From Pyropia haitanensis (lineage: Eukaryota; Rhodophyta; Bangiophyceae; Bangiales; Bangiaceae), in NCBI GenBank assembly GCA_008729055.1, contig SDUX01000002.1:7231485-7295484 (forward strand): a stretch of 64,000 bases of DNA, given 5' to 3'. The position numbers were made by a program, and so were the translations under genes. The notes below the pieces were generated by a model. That model made no database searches. It saw only the letters and a list, made by a program, of their open reading frames with translations, and was not told where the DNA came from. Below are positions 1 through 11,388 of the stretch, piece after piece (within the stretch, counting starts at the first letter, position 1; the number at the start of each line of letters is the position of its first letter).

Positions 1-374
1 GATGCCGGCCGGCAGACTCGTGGTGCCGGCCGGCCATGCCGGCCGACGGCGTCGGCGACACCAGCAGGCGGCCTCGGCGGTGCCGGCCGGCTCGGCTATG
101 CCGGCCGACGGCGTCGGCGACACCAGCAGACGGCCTCGGCGGTGCCGGCGGGCTCGGCATGCCGGCCGACGGCGTCGGCGACACCAGCAGGCGGCCTCGG
201 GTGCGGAGGGCTCGGCCCGGCCGACGGCGTCGGCGACACCAGCAGGCGGCCTCGGCGGTGCCGGCCGGCTCGGCTATGCCGGCCGACGGCGTCGGCGACG
301 CCAGCAGACGGCCTCGGCGGTGCCGGTGAGCTCGCCGATGCCTGCTGACAACCTCGGCAAGGCTGGTCGGTGGC
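1..374. repeat. GC-rich ~62-bp satellite array (left copy)
   Basis: Tandem units of about 61-63 bp, each built on the core gccggccgacggcgtcggcg followed by acaccagcagrcggcctcgg. The same array occurs in the same orientation at 10,541-11,100. Even the distinctive array end (a cgatgcctgc-gacaacctcgg segment followed by ctggtcggtggc) is shared. The copy runs into the assembly gap, so its right boundary is hidden. Confidence 0.9.
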
Positions 375-873
375 NNNNNNNNNNNNNNNNNNNNNNNNNN
401 NNNNNNNNNNNNNNNNNNNNNNNNNNNNNNNNNNNNNNNNNNNNNNNNNNNNNNNNNNNNNNNNNNNNNNNNNNNNNNNNNNNNNNNNNNNNNNNNNNNN
501 NNNNNNNNNNNNNNNNNNNNNNNNNNNNNNNNNNNNNNNNNNNNNNNNNNNNNNNNNNNNNNNNNNNNNNNNNNNNNNNNNNNNNNNNNNNNNNNNNNNN
601 NNNNNNNNNNNNNNNNNNNNNNNNNNNNNNNNNNNNNNNNNNNNNNNNNNNNNNNNNNNNNNNNNNNNNNNNNNNNNNNNNNNNNNNNNNNNNNNNNNNN
701 NNNNNNNNNNNNNNNNNNNNNNNNNNNNNNNNNNNNNNNNNNNNNNNNNNNNNNNNNNNNNNNNNNNNNNNNNNNNNNNNNNNNNNNNNNNNNNNNNNNN
801 NNNNNNNNNNNNNNNNNNNNNNNNNNNNNNNNNNNNNNNNNNNNNNNNNNNNNNNNNNNNNNNNNNNNNNNNN
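375..873. other. Assembly gap (499 N)
   Basis: A run of 499 undetermined bases. It separates the left satellite copy from the left arm of the large inverted repeat. The arm is therefore cut by the gap and its true outer end is not visible on this side. Confidence 0.99.
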
Positions 874-3800
874 GGAAGGAGCGCTGCAGGGGTCGTCACG
901 GGAACGGCGTGGGTGTGCTAGTGATGGCTGCGTGCGTGCGTGGGTGCGGCAGCGGCGACCTCGAGAGCGGCGGCGGCGGCGGGCCGCCTGCTGCGGCAGG
1001 GGGGGTGGGGGGGGCACGTACTAAAAAAAACACAAACCTGCACAATCCGTGGCGAAACATTTCTTTTTAGAATATGGCTTCGCAGTTACTGTTCCACCGC
1101 GCTCGATTCAGCACATGGCGTCAGACGCTGGTGACGTCGCGGAGTTTTACGTTGCATAGACACGTCATAACTTGGGGTGCCCCACAGGAGTTTAGCGCTC
1201 AATGCACCGTTGAAGGCCCTATGGGCGCACAACACCTCACGGCTCTCATGAGGTGTTCCAATGGTGTCTTTATGAGCTGCGTTTTTTGTCATATACGTAT
1301 GTCACGAGCGGGGTGGCTGCTGACCGTGCTTGGGCCGGACTCCCCTCCTCGCTTGGAAGTAAGACCACACATTTGATCCTTTCATGAGTACAATCACTCA
1401 AGGGGGGCACCAATCGCACATTCGGGCAAGCGCCCGCCCGCTGCCACGAGCGGCTGCAGACGGCGGCTGGTGGCCACCATGTGGGTCGGCGGGAGCCAAC
1501 TGTTGGGTACTGTATGCAGTGGAAGGAGGAGGGGGCCAGCAACGAACGGCGGGCCCGCACGAGCGTGGCGATCACAGGCAGCGCCCACGGGCGGCAGCCA
1601 CCGCTGGCGGCCACGGGCGGGAGCCACGAGTGGCGGGCGGCCACGAGCGGCGGGCGGCCACTGGCGGCAACCACTGTTGGAGACCTGCCGGCTGCCGGGG
1701 ACGGCCGGCGGGTAATTGGCCCTGACCTCAAGGCGACAAACGCTGGCGGCTCGCTGCGGCACCTGCTTGGGCGGCTGGAACCGGCTATCGGTGGTAGCTG
1801 GAGGAGGGCGTCAGCAACAGGCGGCCGGCCGCAGCCACAAGCAGCAACTACCGCCGGCGACTACAGTCGGCCGCCGCGGGCAGCGGGTGGCGGCGAGTTG
1901 CGCCGTTGGGTGGGCGGCGACGCCGGGAGGCAGCCACGGCTGGCGGCCATGGGCGGCGGCCACGGCCGGCAACCACGGCCGGCGGCCACCGTCGCCCGCC
2001 GCGGGCAGCGGGTGGCGGCGAGTTGCCCCGTTGGGTGGGCGGCGGCGCCGGGCGGCAGCCACGGCTGGCGGCAACCATCGCCGGCGGCCACGGCCAGTGG
2101 CCACGGCCGGCAACCACGGCAGGCGGCCACCGTCGGCCACCGCGGGCAGCGGGTGGCGGCTAGATGCGTCGTCAGGTGCGCGGCGGCACCGGGCGGAAAC
2201 CATGGCCGGCGGCAACCATCGCCGGCGGCCACGGCCAGTGGCCACGGCCGGCAACCACGGCCGGCGGCCACCGTCGGCCGCCGTGGGCAGCGGGTGGCGG
2301 CGAGTTGCGCCGTTGGGTGGGCGGCAGCGCCGGGCGGCAGCCACGGCTGGCGGCCATGGGCGGCGGCCACGGCCGGCAACCACGGCCGGCGGCCACCGAC
2401 GGCCGCCGCGGGCAGCGGGTGGCGGCTAGTTGCGCCGTTGGGTGGGCGGCAGCGCCGGGCGGCAGCCACGGCTGGCGGCCATGGGCGGCGGCCACGGCCG
2501 GCAACCACGGCCTGCGGCCACCGTCGGCCACCGCGGGCAGCGGGTGGCGGCTAGTTGCGCCGTTGGGTGGGCTGCAGCGCCGGGCGGCAGCCACGGCTGG
2601 CGGCCATGGGCGGCGGCCACGGCCGGCATCTGCTTGGGCGGCGGGAACTGGCTTTTTGTGGTGACTGGAGGAGGTGGGCCAGCAACTGGCGACGGGCCTG
2701 CTGCAGGGCGGCAGCCACGGGCGGTGGGCGACGGAATACGGCGGCGAGCCCGGGGTTGTGGCCACGGGCGGCAGGCCGCAAGGAGCCATTTGCTACCGCC
2801 GGCGGCTGGCATCTGCCGGTGGCATTCCGGCTGTTGTAGTTGGCCGGCGGTAGGCACAGGCGTCAATGAAGCAGCCTTCGGCGGCCCGCGGCGGATGCGC
2901 CCTGCGGCTGTCACCGGCGGTCGTCGCGTGTGTCCTGCTGAGATTGGGTGTGGCGAGAGGCTCGTAAGTAGTAATAAAAACTTCTTCCTTTCACTACGGC
3001 GGTGCCATGGCAGTGCTCACGTACCTAGTGCAGCCGGTGCCCTCTGGCCACAGTTACTCCCACCACCTTCGCCGCCGGCTGGCCGCGATTTTGCTGCCAG
3101 GAGCTGCCCACGCCCCTCCACTCTGTGCTTCGGCGGCGGGCTGTCGTCGACCACCTCGCGGCCACTACCGTCGCGGATACCACAGCCTGAGCAGTCCGGG
3201 CGACTCCAGATGGCGCCCCCCCCCCCACACTCTCCTTGCTAACATCAGCTCGTTCCGTCCCTGGTCGGCTACTGGGCGTTGGCGACCGTGTGCTTCGGCC
3301 CCCGCGCGCGGTGGCTGCCTTTGTGTGTGCACCCCACTAGGGACGACTGGCCGCCTGTGGGGAGGGTGTGTTTTTAAAACCCGCGTGACTGCGCCGGCGT
3401 TCCGTCCTCATTTCGTGCGCGCTGGGCTCCGTCGCGGGGGGTAGACGCAAACAGCACTGGGGTTGGGGGGGGGGCAAAGAAGACAGCACCACTGGGGGCG
3501 CCAGCGACCACCCAGGACAACTGAACACGTCAGCACGAACACAATTGCTTATGGCAGAAACGCTCTCAGTACGGGATACTCAATCGCAATTATATGTATC
3601 TCCGGCCTGCCTGTTATCTCGTGGGGTATCTGACGAATCAGATGCATCGTTTCCTTGATCCGATACGCTGTCACACGCTGCCAGCCATGCACTCTGGGGA
3701 GTTTTGTTCGCACTGTATTGATGAGTACAGTGTTTAAATGCGGCCTGCAACCTGGTCAGCGGCTGGCTCTCGATTGCGTGCGACTGAAGCGCCGGCATGT

Positions 3801-4534
3801 AGCGTCCCTCTTACCCCACCGCGGCCCATCGAGCGCCCGCTTCACTGTTCTCTGTCGGCCCAATCGTCCTGGTCGCCACACAGACTGGTAGCTTCCATAC
3901 TTTTCACATTCAGAGCACGCGAGCAGGTGTGTGTCGCAGAACACAATCCTAGCTCTACCTTCAAGGGGTGCATCATGTCCGCGTCGCCTCTTGGGTTCCG
4001 CTGCTCAGAGACACCAGTGATGTTGAAACATCTTGCATTGTGTTTTAGTCAGCAAAAATGTTCTACCTTCCTACTGCACTCGATTGCCTCTGTACAAAGT
4101 GCGGGAAGGCGCTGCCATTCTGTCATGATGCTGCGCTACACTCGTCCCCTTTGAGCGCTTGTGAGCTTCAAGGTCCACCTCTTTTTAACAGGAACTGACA
4201 CCAAGTATGTCTGGAAGCTACCGCGTACCGAAGCCGGTAAGCGTGGTTGGCCCTGTACAATGCTCCCCGCTTTGATAAGACGGGTGATAGACGCCGCGGC
4301 GCAACTGCATACCCGTACAGCGTCACTGTGGAAGAAAATTGTGGTCCAGATGGTCGAACACACTGCTTGGATGTTACCCATACAACCTACTTGGGGTTGA
4401 GGCGCTGGACGGCATTGCGCAGCACGCCCTCGCACTCATCTCAGAATAGCCACTCTAAGGGCTCACTTGACCCTTTTCTCATCGTTTCCGACACATTCTG
4501 AGGCCGTCGGGGTGATCAGCGATGTCGTTTTAGT
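874..4534 (+). repeat. Left arm of a 3.66-kb inverted repeat
   Basis: Every position x in this arm pairs with the reverse complement at about 9223-x, so the symmetry centre is near 4611.5. I checked the match at the outer edge (874/8349), the tandem array, the 3.0-3.4 kb part and the inner edge (4520-4534 against 4689-4703). Differences are rare: a few substitutions (for example near 2405 and 4435) and one-base changes in A/T homopolymers (near 1070 and 1290). No conserved protein is recognised in it. The inner kilobase (about 3540-4534) is clearly less GC-rich than the rest. Likely transposable-element DNA or two head-to-head insertions; assembly artefact not excluded. Confidence 0.9.
1830..2640 (+). 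repeat. Internal tandem array of 125/141-bp units
   Basis: The marker cagcgggtggcgg recurs at 1881, 2006, 2147, 2288, 2413 and 2538. The spacings are therefore 125, 141, 141, 125 and 125 bp, which means two unit lengths differing by 16 bp. Units contain ccacggccggcaaccacggc and gttgcgccgttgggtgggc segments. The open frames across it on both strands result from unit composition and show no domain. The mirror array lies at about 6583-7393. Confidence 0.9.
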
Positions 4535-4688
4535 CGATGAGGGTTCTTTAGCAGAATGGTTTCCGACGCACCAGAAGCCGGTTTTCTTGGCGTTCGCTCC
4601 CTAACGTACCACTATGCATACCCTGCCTGATGGCCGTACAACGCGTTCTGGGATTCAAAGAGAAACCATTCTTTATCCCTTTCAATGG
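4535..4688. other. Spacer between palindrome arms
   Basis: 154 bp of moderate GC that breaks the perfect symmetry. It keeps a vestige of pairing: agaatggtttc at 4553-4563 faces gaaaccattct at 4662-4672, inside otherwise dissimilar sequence. It could be the decayed middle of a once longer palindrome or target DNA trapped between two inverted insertions. Confidence 0.85.
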
Positions 4689-7600
4689 ACTAAAACGACA
4701 TCGCTGATCACCCCGACGGCCTCAGAATGTGTCGGAAACGATGAGAAAAGAGTCAAGTGAGCCCTTAGAGTGGCTATTCTGAGGTGAGTGCGAGGGCGTG
4801 CTGCGCAATGCCGTCCAGCGCCTCAACCCCAAGTAGGTTGTATGGGTAACATCCAAGCAGTGTGTTCGACCATCTGGACCACAATTTTCTTCCACAGTGA
4901 CGCTGTACGGGTATGCAGTTGCGCCGCGGCGTCTATCACCCGTCTTATCAAAGCGGGGAGCATTGTACAGGGCCAACCACGCTTACCGGCTTCGGTACGC
5001 GGTAGCTTCCAGACATACTTGGTGTCAGTTCCTGTTAAAAAGAGGTGGACCTTGAAGCTCACAAGCGCTCAAAGGGGACGAGTGTAGCGCAGCATCATGA
5101 CAGAATGGCAGCGCCTTCCCGCACTTTGTACAGAGGCAATCGAGTGCAGTAGGAAGGTAGAACATTTTTGCTGACTAAAACACAATGCAAGATGTTTCAA
5201 CATCACTGGTGTCTCTGAGCAGCGGAACCCAAGAGGCGACGCGGACATGATGCACCCCTTGAAGGTAGAGCTAGGATTGTGTTCTGCGACACACACCTGC
5301 TCGCGTGCTCTGAATGTGAAAAGTATGGAAGCTACCAGTCTGTGTGGCGACCAGGACGATTGGGCCGACAGAGAACAGTGAAGCGGGCGCTCGATGGGCC
5401 GCGGTGGGGTAAGAGGGACGCTACATGCCGGCGCTTCAGTCGCACGCAATCGAGAGCCAGCCGCTGACCAGGTTGCAGGCCGCATTTAAACACTGTACTC
5501 ATCAATACAGTGCGAACAAAACTCCCCAGAGTGCATGGCTGGCAGCGTGTGACAGCGTATCGGATCAAGGAAACGATGCATCTGATTCGTCAGATACCCC
5601 ACGAGATAACAGGCAGGCCGGAGATACATATAATTGCGATTGAGTATCCCGTACTGAGAGCGTTTCTGCCATAAGCAATTGTGTTCGTGCTGACGTGTTC
5701 AGTTGTCCTGGGTGGTCGCTGGCGCCCCCAGTGGTGCTGTCTTCTTTGCCCCCCCCCCAACCCCAGTGCTGTTTGCGTCTACCCCCCGCGACGGAGCCCA
5801 GCGCGCACGAAATGAGGACGGAACGCCGGCGCAGTCACGCGGGTTTTAAAAACACACCCTCCCCACAGGCGGCCAGTCGTCCCTAGTGGGGTGCACACAC
5901 AAAGGCAGCCACCGCGCGCGGGGGCCGAAGCACACGGTCGCCAACGCCCAGTAGCCGACCAGGGACGGAACGAGCTGATGTTAGCAAGGAGAGTGTGGGG
6001 GGGGGGGCGCCATCTGGAGTCGCCCGGACTGCTCAGGCTGTGGTATCCGCGACGGTAGTGGCCGCGAGGTGGTCGACGACAGCCCGCCGCCGAAGCACAG
6101 AGTGGAGGGGCGTGGGCAGCTCCTGGCAGCAAAATCGCGGCCAGCCGGCGGCGAAGGTGGTGGGAGTAACTGTGGCCAGAGGGCACCGGCTGCACTAGGT
6201 ACGTGAGCACTGCCATGGCACCGCCGTAGTGAAAGGAAGAAGTTTTTATTACTACTTACGAGCCTCTCGCCACACCCAATCTCAGCAGGACACACGCGAC
6301 GACCGCCGGTGACAGCCGCAGGGCGCATCCGCCGCGGGCCGCCGAAGGCTGCTTCATTGACGCCTGTGCCTACCGCCGGCCAACTACAACAGCCGGAATG
6401 CCACCGGCAGATGCCAGCCGCCGGCGGTAGCAAATGGCTCCTTGCGGCCTGCCGCCCGTGGCCACAACCCCGGGCTCGCCGCCGTATTCCGTCGCCCACC
6501 GCCCGTGGCTGCCGCCCTGCAGCAGGCCCGTCGCCAGTTGCTGGCCCACCTCCTCCAGTCACCACAAAAAGCCAGTTCCCGCCGCCCAAGCAGATGCCGG
6601 CCGTGGCCGCCGCCCATGGCCGCCAGCCGTGGCTGCCGCCCGGCGCTGCAGCCCACCCAACGGCGCAACTAGCCGCCACCCGCTGCCCGCGGTGGCCGAC
6701 GGTGGCCGCAGGCCGTGGTTGCCGGCCGTGGCCGCCGCCCATGGCCGCCAGCCGTGGCTGCCGCCCGGCGCTGCCGCCCACCCAACGGCGCAACTAGCCG
6801 CCACCCGCTGCCCGCGGTGGCCGTCGGTGGCCGCCGGCCGTGGTTGCCGGCCGTGGCCGCCGCCCATGGCCGCCAGCCGTGGCTGCCGCCCGGCGCTGCC
6901 GCCCACCCAACGGCGCAACTCGCCGCCACCCGCTGCCCACGGCGGCCGACGGTGGCCGCCGGCCGTGGTTGCCGGCCGTGGCCACTGGCCGTGGCCGCCG
7001 GCGATGGTTGCCGCCGGCCATGGTTTCCGCCCGGTGCCGCCGCGCACCTGACGACGCATCTAGCCGCCACCCGCTGCCCGCGGTGGCCGACGGTGGCCGC
7101 CTGCCGTGGTTGCCGGCCGTGGCCACTGGCCGTGGCCGCCGGCGATGGTTGCCGCCAGCCGTGGCTGCCGCCCGGCGCCGCCGCCCACCCAACGGGGCAA
7201 CTCGCCGCCACCCGCTGCCCGCGGCGGGCGACGGTGGCCGCCGGCCGTGGTTGCCGGCCGTGGCCGCCGCCCATGGCCGCCAGCCGTGGCTGCCTCCCGG
7301 CGTCGCCGCCCACCCAACGGCGCAACTCGCCGCCACCCGCTGCCCGCGGCGGCCGACTGTAGTCGCCGGCGGTAGTTGCTGCTTGTGGCTGCGGCCGGCC
7401 GCCTGTTGCTGACGCCCTCCTCCAGCTACCACCGATAGCCGGTTCCAGCCGCCCAAGCAGGTGCCGCAGCGAGCCGCCAGCGTTTGTCGCCTTGAGGTCA
7501 GGGCCAATTACCCGCCGGCCGTCCCCGGCAGCCGGCAGGTCTCCAACAGTGGTTGCCGCCAGTGGCCGCCCGCCGCTCGTGGCCGCCCGCCACTCGTGGC

Positions 7601-8349
7601 TCCCGCCCGTGGCCGCCAGCGGTGGCTGCCGCCCGTGGGCGCTGCCTGTGATCGCCACGCTCGTGCGGGCCCGCCGTTCGTTGCTGGCCCCCTCCTCCTT
7701 CCACTGCATACAGTACCCAACAGTTGGCTCCCGCCGACCCACATGGTGGCCACCAGCCGCCGTCTGCAGCCGCTCGTGGCAGCGGGCGGGCGCTTGCCCG
7801 AATGTGCGATTGGTGCCCCCTTGAGTGATTGTACTCATGAAAGGATCAAATGTGTGGTCTTACTTCCAAGCGAGGAGGGGAGTCCGGCCCAAGCACGGTC
7901 AGCAGCCACCCCGCTCGTGACATACGTATATGACAAAAACGCAGCTCATAAAGACACCATTGGAACACCTCATGAGAGCCGTGAGGTGTTGTGCGCCCAT
8001 AGGGCCTTCAACGGTGCATTGAGCGCTAAACTCCTGTGGGGCACCCCAAGTTATGACGTGTCTATGCAACGTAAAACTCCGCGACGTCACCAGCGTCTGA
8101 CGCCATGTGCTGAATCGAGCGCGGTGGAACAGTACTGCGAAGCCATATTCTAAAAGAAATGTTTCGCCACGGATTGTGCAGGTTTGTGTTTTTTTTAGTA
8201 CGTGCCCCCCCCCACCCCCCCCTGCCGCAGCAGGCGGCCCGCCGCCGCCGCCGCTCTCGAGGTCGCCGCTGCCGGCACCCACGCACGCACGCAGCCATCA
8301 CTAGCACACCCACGCCGTTCCCGTGACGACCCCTGCAGCGCTCCTTCCC
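4689..8349 (-). repeat. Right arm of the 3.66-kb inverted repeat
   Basis: Reverse-complement partner of 874-4534. Where the left arm disappears into the gap the right arm continues into unique-looking GC-rich DNA (8350-9110), so the true repeat could extend beyond 8349. It contains the mirror 125/141-bp array (about 6583-7393). The outer end has the landmark tttttttagtacgtgccccc at about 8188-8212. Confidence 0.9.
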
Positions 8350-9149
8350 GCCGGGTGCTGCCGCCGCCGCCTAGGGCTGCCGCCACCCCGGGCGGCCGCC
8401 GCGGTCGCCGGCTGCCGTATGTAGCAGGTTGTCGCCGCCGGCTGTCGTCGCTGACCTTGACTTTCTCCTCCGTCTGTAGCCGTCGCCGGCACCTGGATGC
8501 AACCACCCGCTGCGGCTGTCGCCGGCAGCTAGGTTCCGACTGCAGTGAGGCCTGCCGGTGCGGGCAGCCACTGCTGGCAGCTGTAATCCTGCCACCGACA
8601 TTCTGCCCAAGTCTGTCCCTGATAGCGGCGGTAGCCCCCGGCGACTGGTAGCTGATGCTACCCCTTTCCCACCGCCCTCGGCCCGCCGCCGCCGCGTGCT
8701 CCGACAGGCTGCCGCCACGGTCACCCCCGCGGCAACCATTGCAACGGCAGGCTGCCACCCTAGAAACTCCTCCGCCGTTGGCTGCCATCGCCACCACCAT
8801 CTGCCGCCGTCACCGCTGGCGACTGCCGCCGCCGCTGATTGCCGCCGCCGCCGCCGCCGCCACCGCTGGCCGTCAGCGCCGCCGGCTGCCGCCCCCAGCC
8901 TGCCACTTTCGGCCCGGCGGCGCCCCTGACCACCACTTGAGCTTGGGCGCTTGGGTGCCAACGCGGGCTGCTGCCCCCGGCTCACCGCCGCCGCGAGCTC
9001 CCACAGCTGGCTACCACTGCCGCCGGCCGCTGCCGAAACACTTCGACGGCGCGCAAGAGGAGATAGGGGGCAGGGTAGGGGGCTGCAACCCGTGCTAGCG
9101 GGCGCCCGGGGCGGCATGAGCCCGGGGCGGAGGAAGGCTGATGCGGCGG

Positions 9150-9520
9150 TGGCCTGGTGCGACGGCAGCCCGTGGCGGCGGCGGCAGCCCCCGGCGGGCA
9201 GGTGTAGTACAGGGGAGGGTACGGGCGTGGCGTCGGTGCCGTGGGGCGTGGCGTGGGTGGGGTCGGGGTGGCGGCGTGGGAGTGGTGTCGACGGGCGGGC
9301 GGAGGGACGATTCCTGCCGGGGGTGGCGGGGCACGTACTGAAAAAAGTAAAAGCTGCACAATCCGTCCCGAAACAATTTTGTCAATGCGTCTCCACCGCG
9401 CTCGATTCCAGCCACGGGCGTGTGACGCTGGTGACCGTGGACTTTTTACGTTGTACAGAGAGAGCATAACCTGGGGGTGGCTCGCAGGGTTGGGGTGTTT
9501 AATGCAGTTGTTGAAGACCT
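9150..9520 (+). repeat. Diverged third copy of the arm end
   Basis: The stretch around ggcacgtactgaaaaaag at 9328 is recognisably homologous to 1013-1220 (ggcacgtactaaaaaaaac...). It shares gctgcacaatccgt / cctgcacaatccgt, ccaccgcgctcgattc, gacgctggtgac and ttttacgttg landmarks. It is diverged, with many substitutions and indels. It is inverted relative to the nearby right arm; the GC-rich flank at 9150-9215 also mirrors 8340-8410. This shows that the arm end belongs to a dispersed repeat family with older copies. Confidence 0.75.
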
Positions 9521-10540
9521 TGTACGCCCACAACAAGAATCGGCTCTCACGGTGTGTTGAGGGCAGTGACCCTGACACTGTCACCACATTGGGGCGAGAC
9601 GGGTCGGACCTCAGAGTGCTTAGCAGGGCGCAGAGATGCCAGTGCACGTGAGGGGGGATGAAGTCAGGGTGGTCAGCACGCCGAAGTGATGGGCGCACAA
9701 GGACAGAGGGGGGGGTACGTACAGAGTGATGCCAGCACGACCCCCGAGTGAGAATTATGGTAAAAGGACGAAGGCGGTCGACATCAAAAGCGTTGTCCTG
9801 AAGTGAGGGCCACCAGCGACAGTGACGGGTGGAAAGGGGGTGACGGCGCTGTGTCGCCCCACAATGCGGGCAGAATGCCGTGTTGAGATACGTGGCGCGC
9901 AGCGCACTGACACCTCCTCGATTGGCATCCAAGCATGACCGGCGCGGACACGCGCGCGCGCTGTAGACCACTGTTAAAACGCTGACCGTCCGACGCATGC
10001 TAACAGTGACTACGAGTGGCGGCTGTCACACGTACTGGCCCGCTTCTGAAAGCGTGCGGTCTGATCGGCGCAGTGGGCCCATTGGTCTTCACGGACAGTG
10101 TACCTGCAGCCCAGACCGTACAGTACATAAGGGGCCCCGGCAGTGTTTACGATCCGCAGTGGGTGATGCGTCCGCATGACTCGCTGACGTGCTGGCGCAA
10201 TTGCCAATCCGTTAGATATACCCGGGGTTACTTCCTTTTGCTGAGAGCCACCTGGTCCAGTTGTTTTTCTAACTGATCTAAATTTATATCGATTGGAATA
10301 CAAGTATTTTATCGTACGTCAATGCGACCGACAAAGAACTGTGTACAGAAATTTGTTCTGTTACTTGCATACAGTTGTGGCTTATGTGGCTAAGTTCATG
10401 CGCTCGCGCCGGCCAGTTGCCCGCGTCCTAGCTGGACAGCGCGCCCAGCCCGGATCTGGCCTCTCCTACTGCCACGCTGCACATCGCCATGCCCCACGTG
10501 GGCTCTTGGTCTTGCTCTCGGTCGAGCAGGCCGGTTTGGC
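9521..10540. other. Intergenic, no supported gene
   Basis: About 1 kb between the diverged repeat copy and the second satellite array. Composition is milder than the flanks, with an A/T-richer patch at 10,265-10,400. A minus-strand frame ending in the 8982-9998 stretch contains a CPHC and a downstream H/C pair, but no family could be assigned. Probably decayed mobile-element DNA. Confidence 0.5.
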
Positions 10541-11100
10541 GATGCCGGCCGGCAGACTCGGTGGTGCCGGCCGGCCATGCCGGCCGACGGCGTCGGCGAC
10601 ACCAGCAGGCGGCCTCGGCGGTGCCGGCCGGCTCGGCTATGCCGGCCGACGGCGTCGGCGACACCAGCAGACGGCCTCGGCGGTGCCGGCGGGCTCGGCC
10701 ATGCCGGCCGACGGCGTCGGCGACACCAGCAGGCGGCCTCGGCGGTGCCGGCCGACGGCGTCGGCGACGCCAGCAGACGGCCTCGGTGGTGCCGGAGGGC
10801 TCGGCCATGCCGGCCGACGGCGTCGGCGACACCAGCAGACGGCCTCGGCGGTGCCGGCCGACGGCGTCGGCGACGCCAGCAGACGGCCTCGGCGGTGCCG
10901 GCCGGCTCGGCTATGCCGGCCGACGGCGTCGGCGACGCCAGCAGACGGCCTCGGCGGTGCCGGTGGGCTCGCCGATGCCTGCCGACAACCTCGGTAAGGC
11001 TGGTCGGTGGCCTCGGAGATGCCGACCGGCTCGGCGATGCTTGCAGAGAACCTCGGCGAGGCCGGCCGGCGGCCTCGGCGATGCCGGCCGGCGGACTTCT
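10541..11100. repeat. GC-rich ~62-bp satellite array (right copy)
   Basis: Same units and orientation as 1-374, preceded by a gatgccggccggcagactcg start also seen at base 1. Some units are shortened by deletion of the gctcggctatgcc part. The last part (10,985-11,100) degenerates into looser ctcggcgatgccggccgg variants. It directly abuts the 3' side of the Ulp1-type frame, so satellite and gene may be parts of one mobile unit. Confidence 0.9.
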
Positions 11101-11388
11101 GCCTGCTTTATTGATGACTGTTTTCTCGTCGGTCCGTGCCTGCGTGTTATTTCGTGGCGGTTCGCAGCGGCCCGACGGCCCCCTACGTTCAGAAGTACGC
11201 ACCGTTTGGTTGACGAATGATGCTCGTGACCGGCTCATTTGCCACATTTTGCTCGTGATGTGCTTTTCCTTCTTCGTCATCCGCGCCCTACGAGTTTGTT
11301 ATCGAGTGCTGATGTCAGCAGAGAGAACCGACGGCCATCATTTTTCATTCTAGCAAGTGCAGCAAACGAAGCGCCGTCGTCCTATCGT

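Noticed and set aside
1..374. Regular ~62-bp repeats resembling a CRISPR array
   Set aside because: Units are contiguous without unique spacers, are coding-neutral GC satellite, and the genome is eukaryotic (introns, transit peptides).
1481..2554. Long plus-strand frames in the tandem array of the left arm (and mirror frames in the right arm)
   Set aside because: All three frames on both strands are open because the repeat unit is GC-rich; residues are only those forced by unit composition.
8982..9998. Minus-strand 338-codon frame with a CPHC motif, possible reverse-transcriptase zinc finger
   Set aside because: Only one Cys/His cluster; the rest is Pro/Arg-rich shadow of the repeat copy and no catalytic motif is present.
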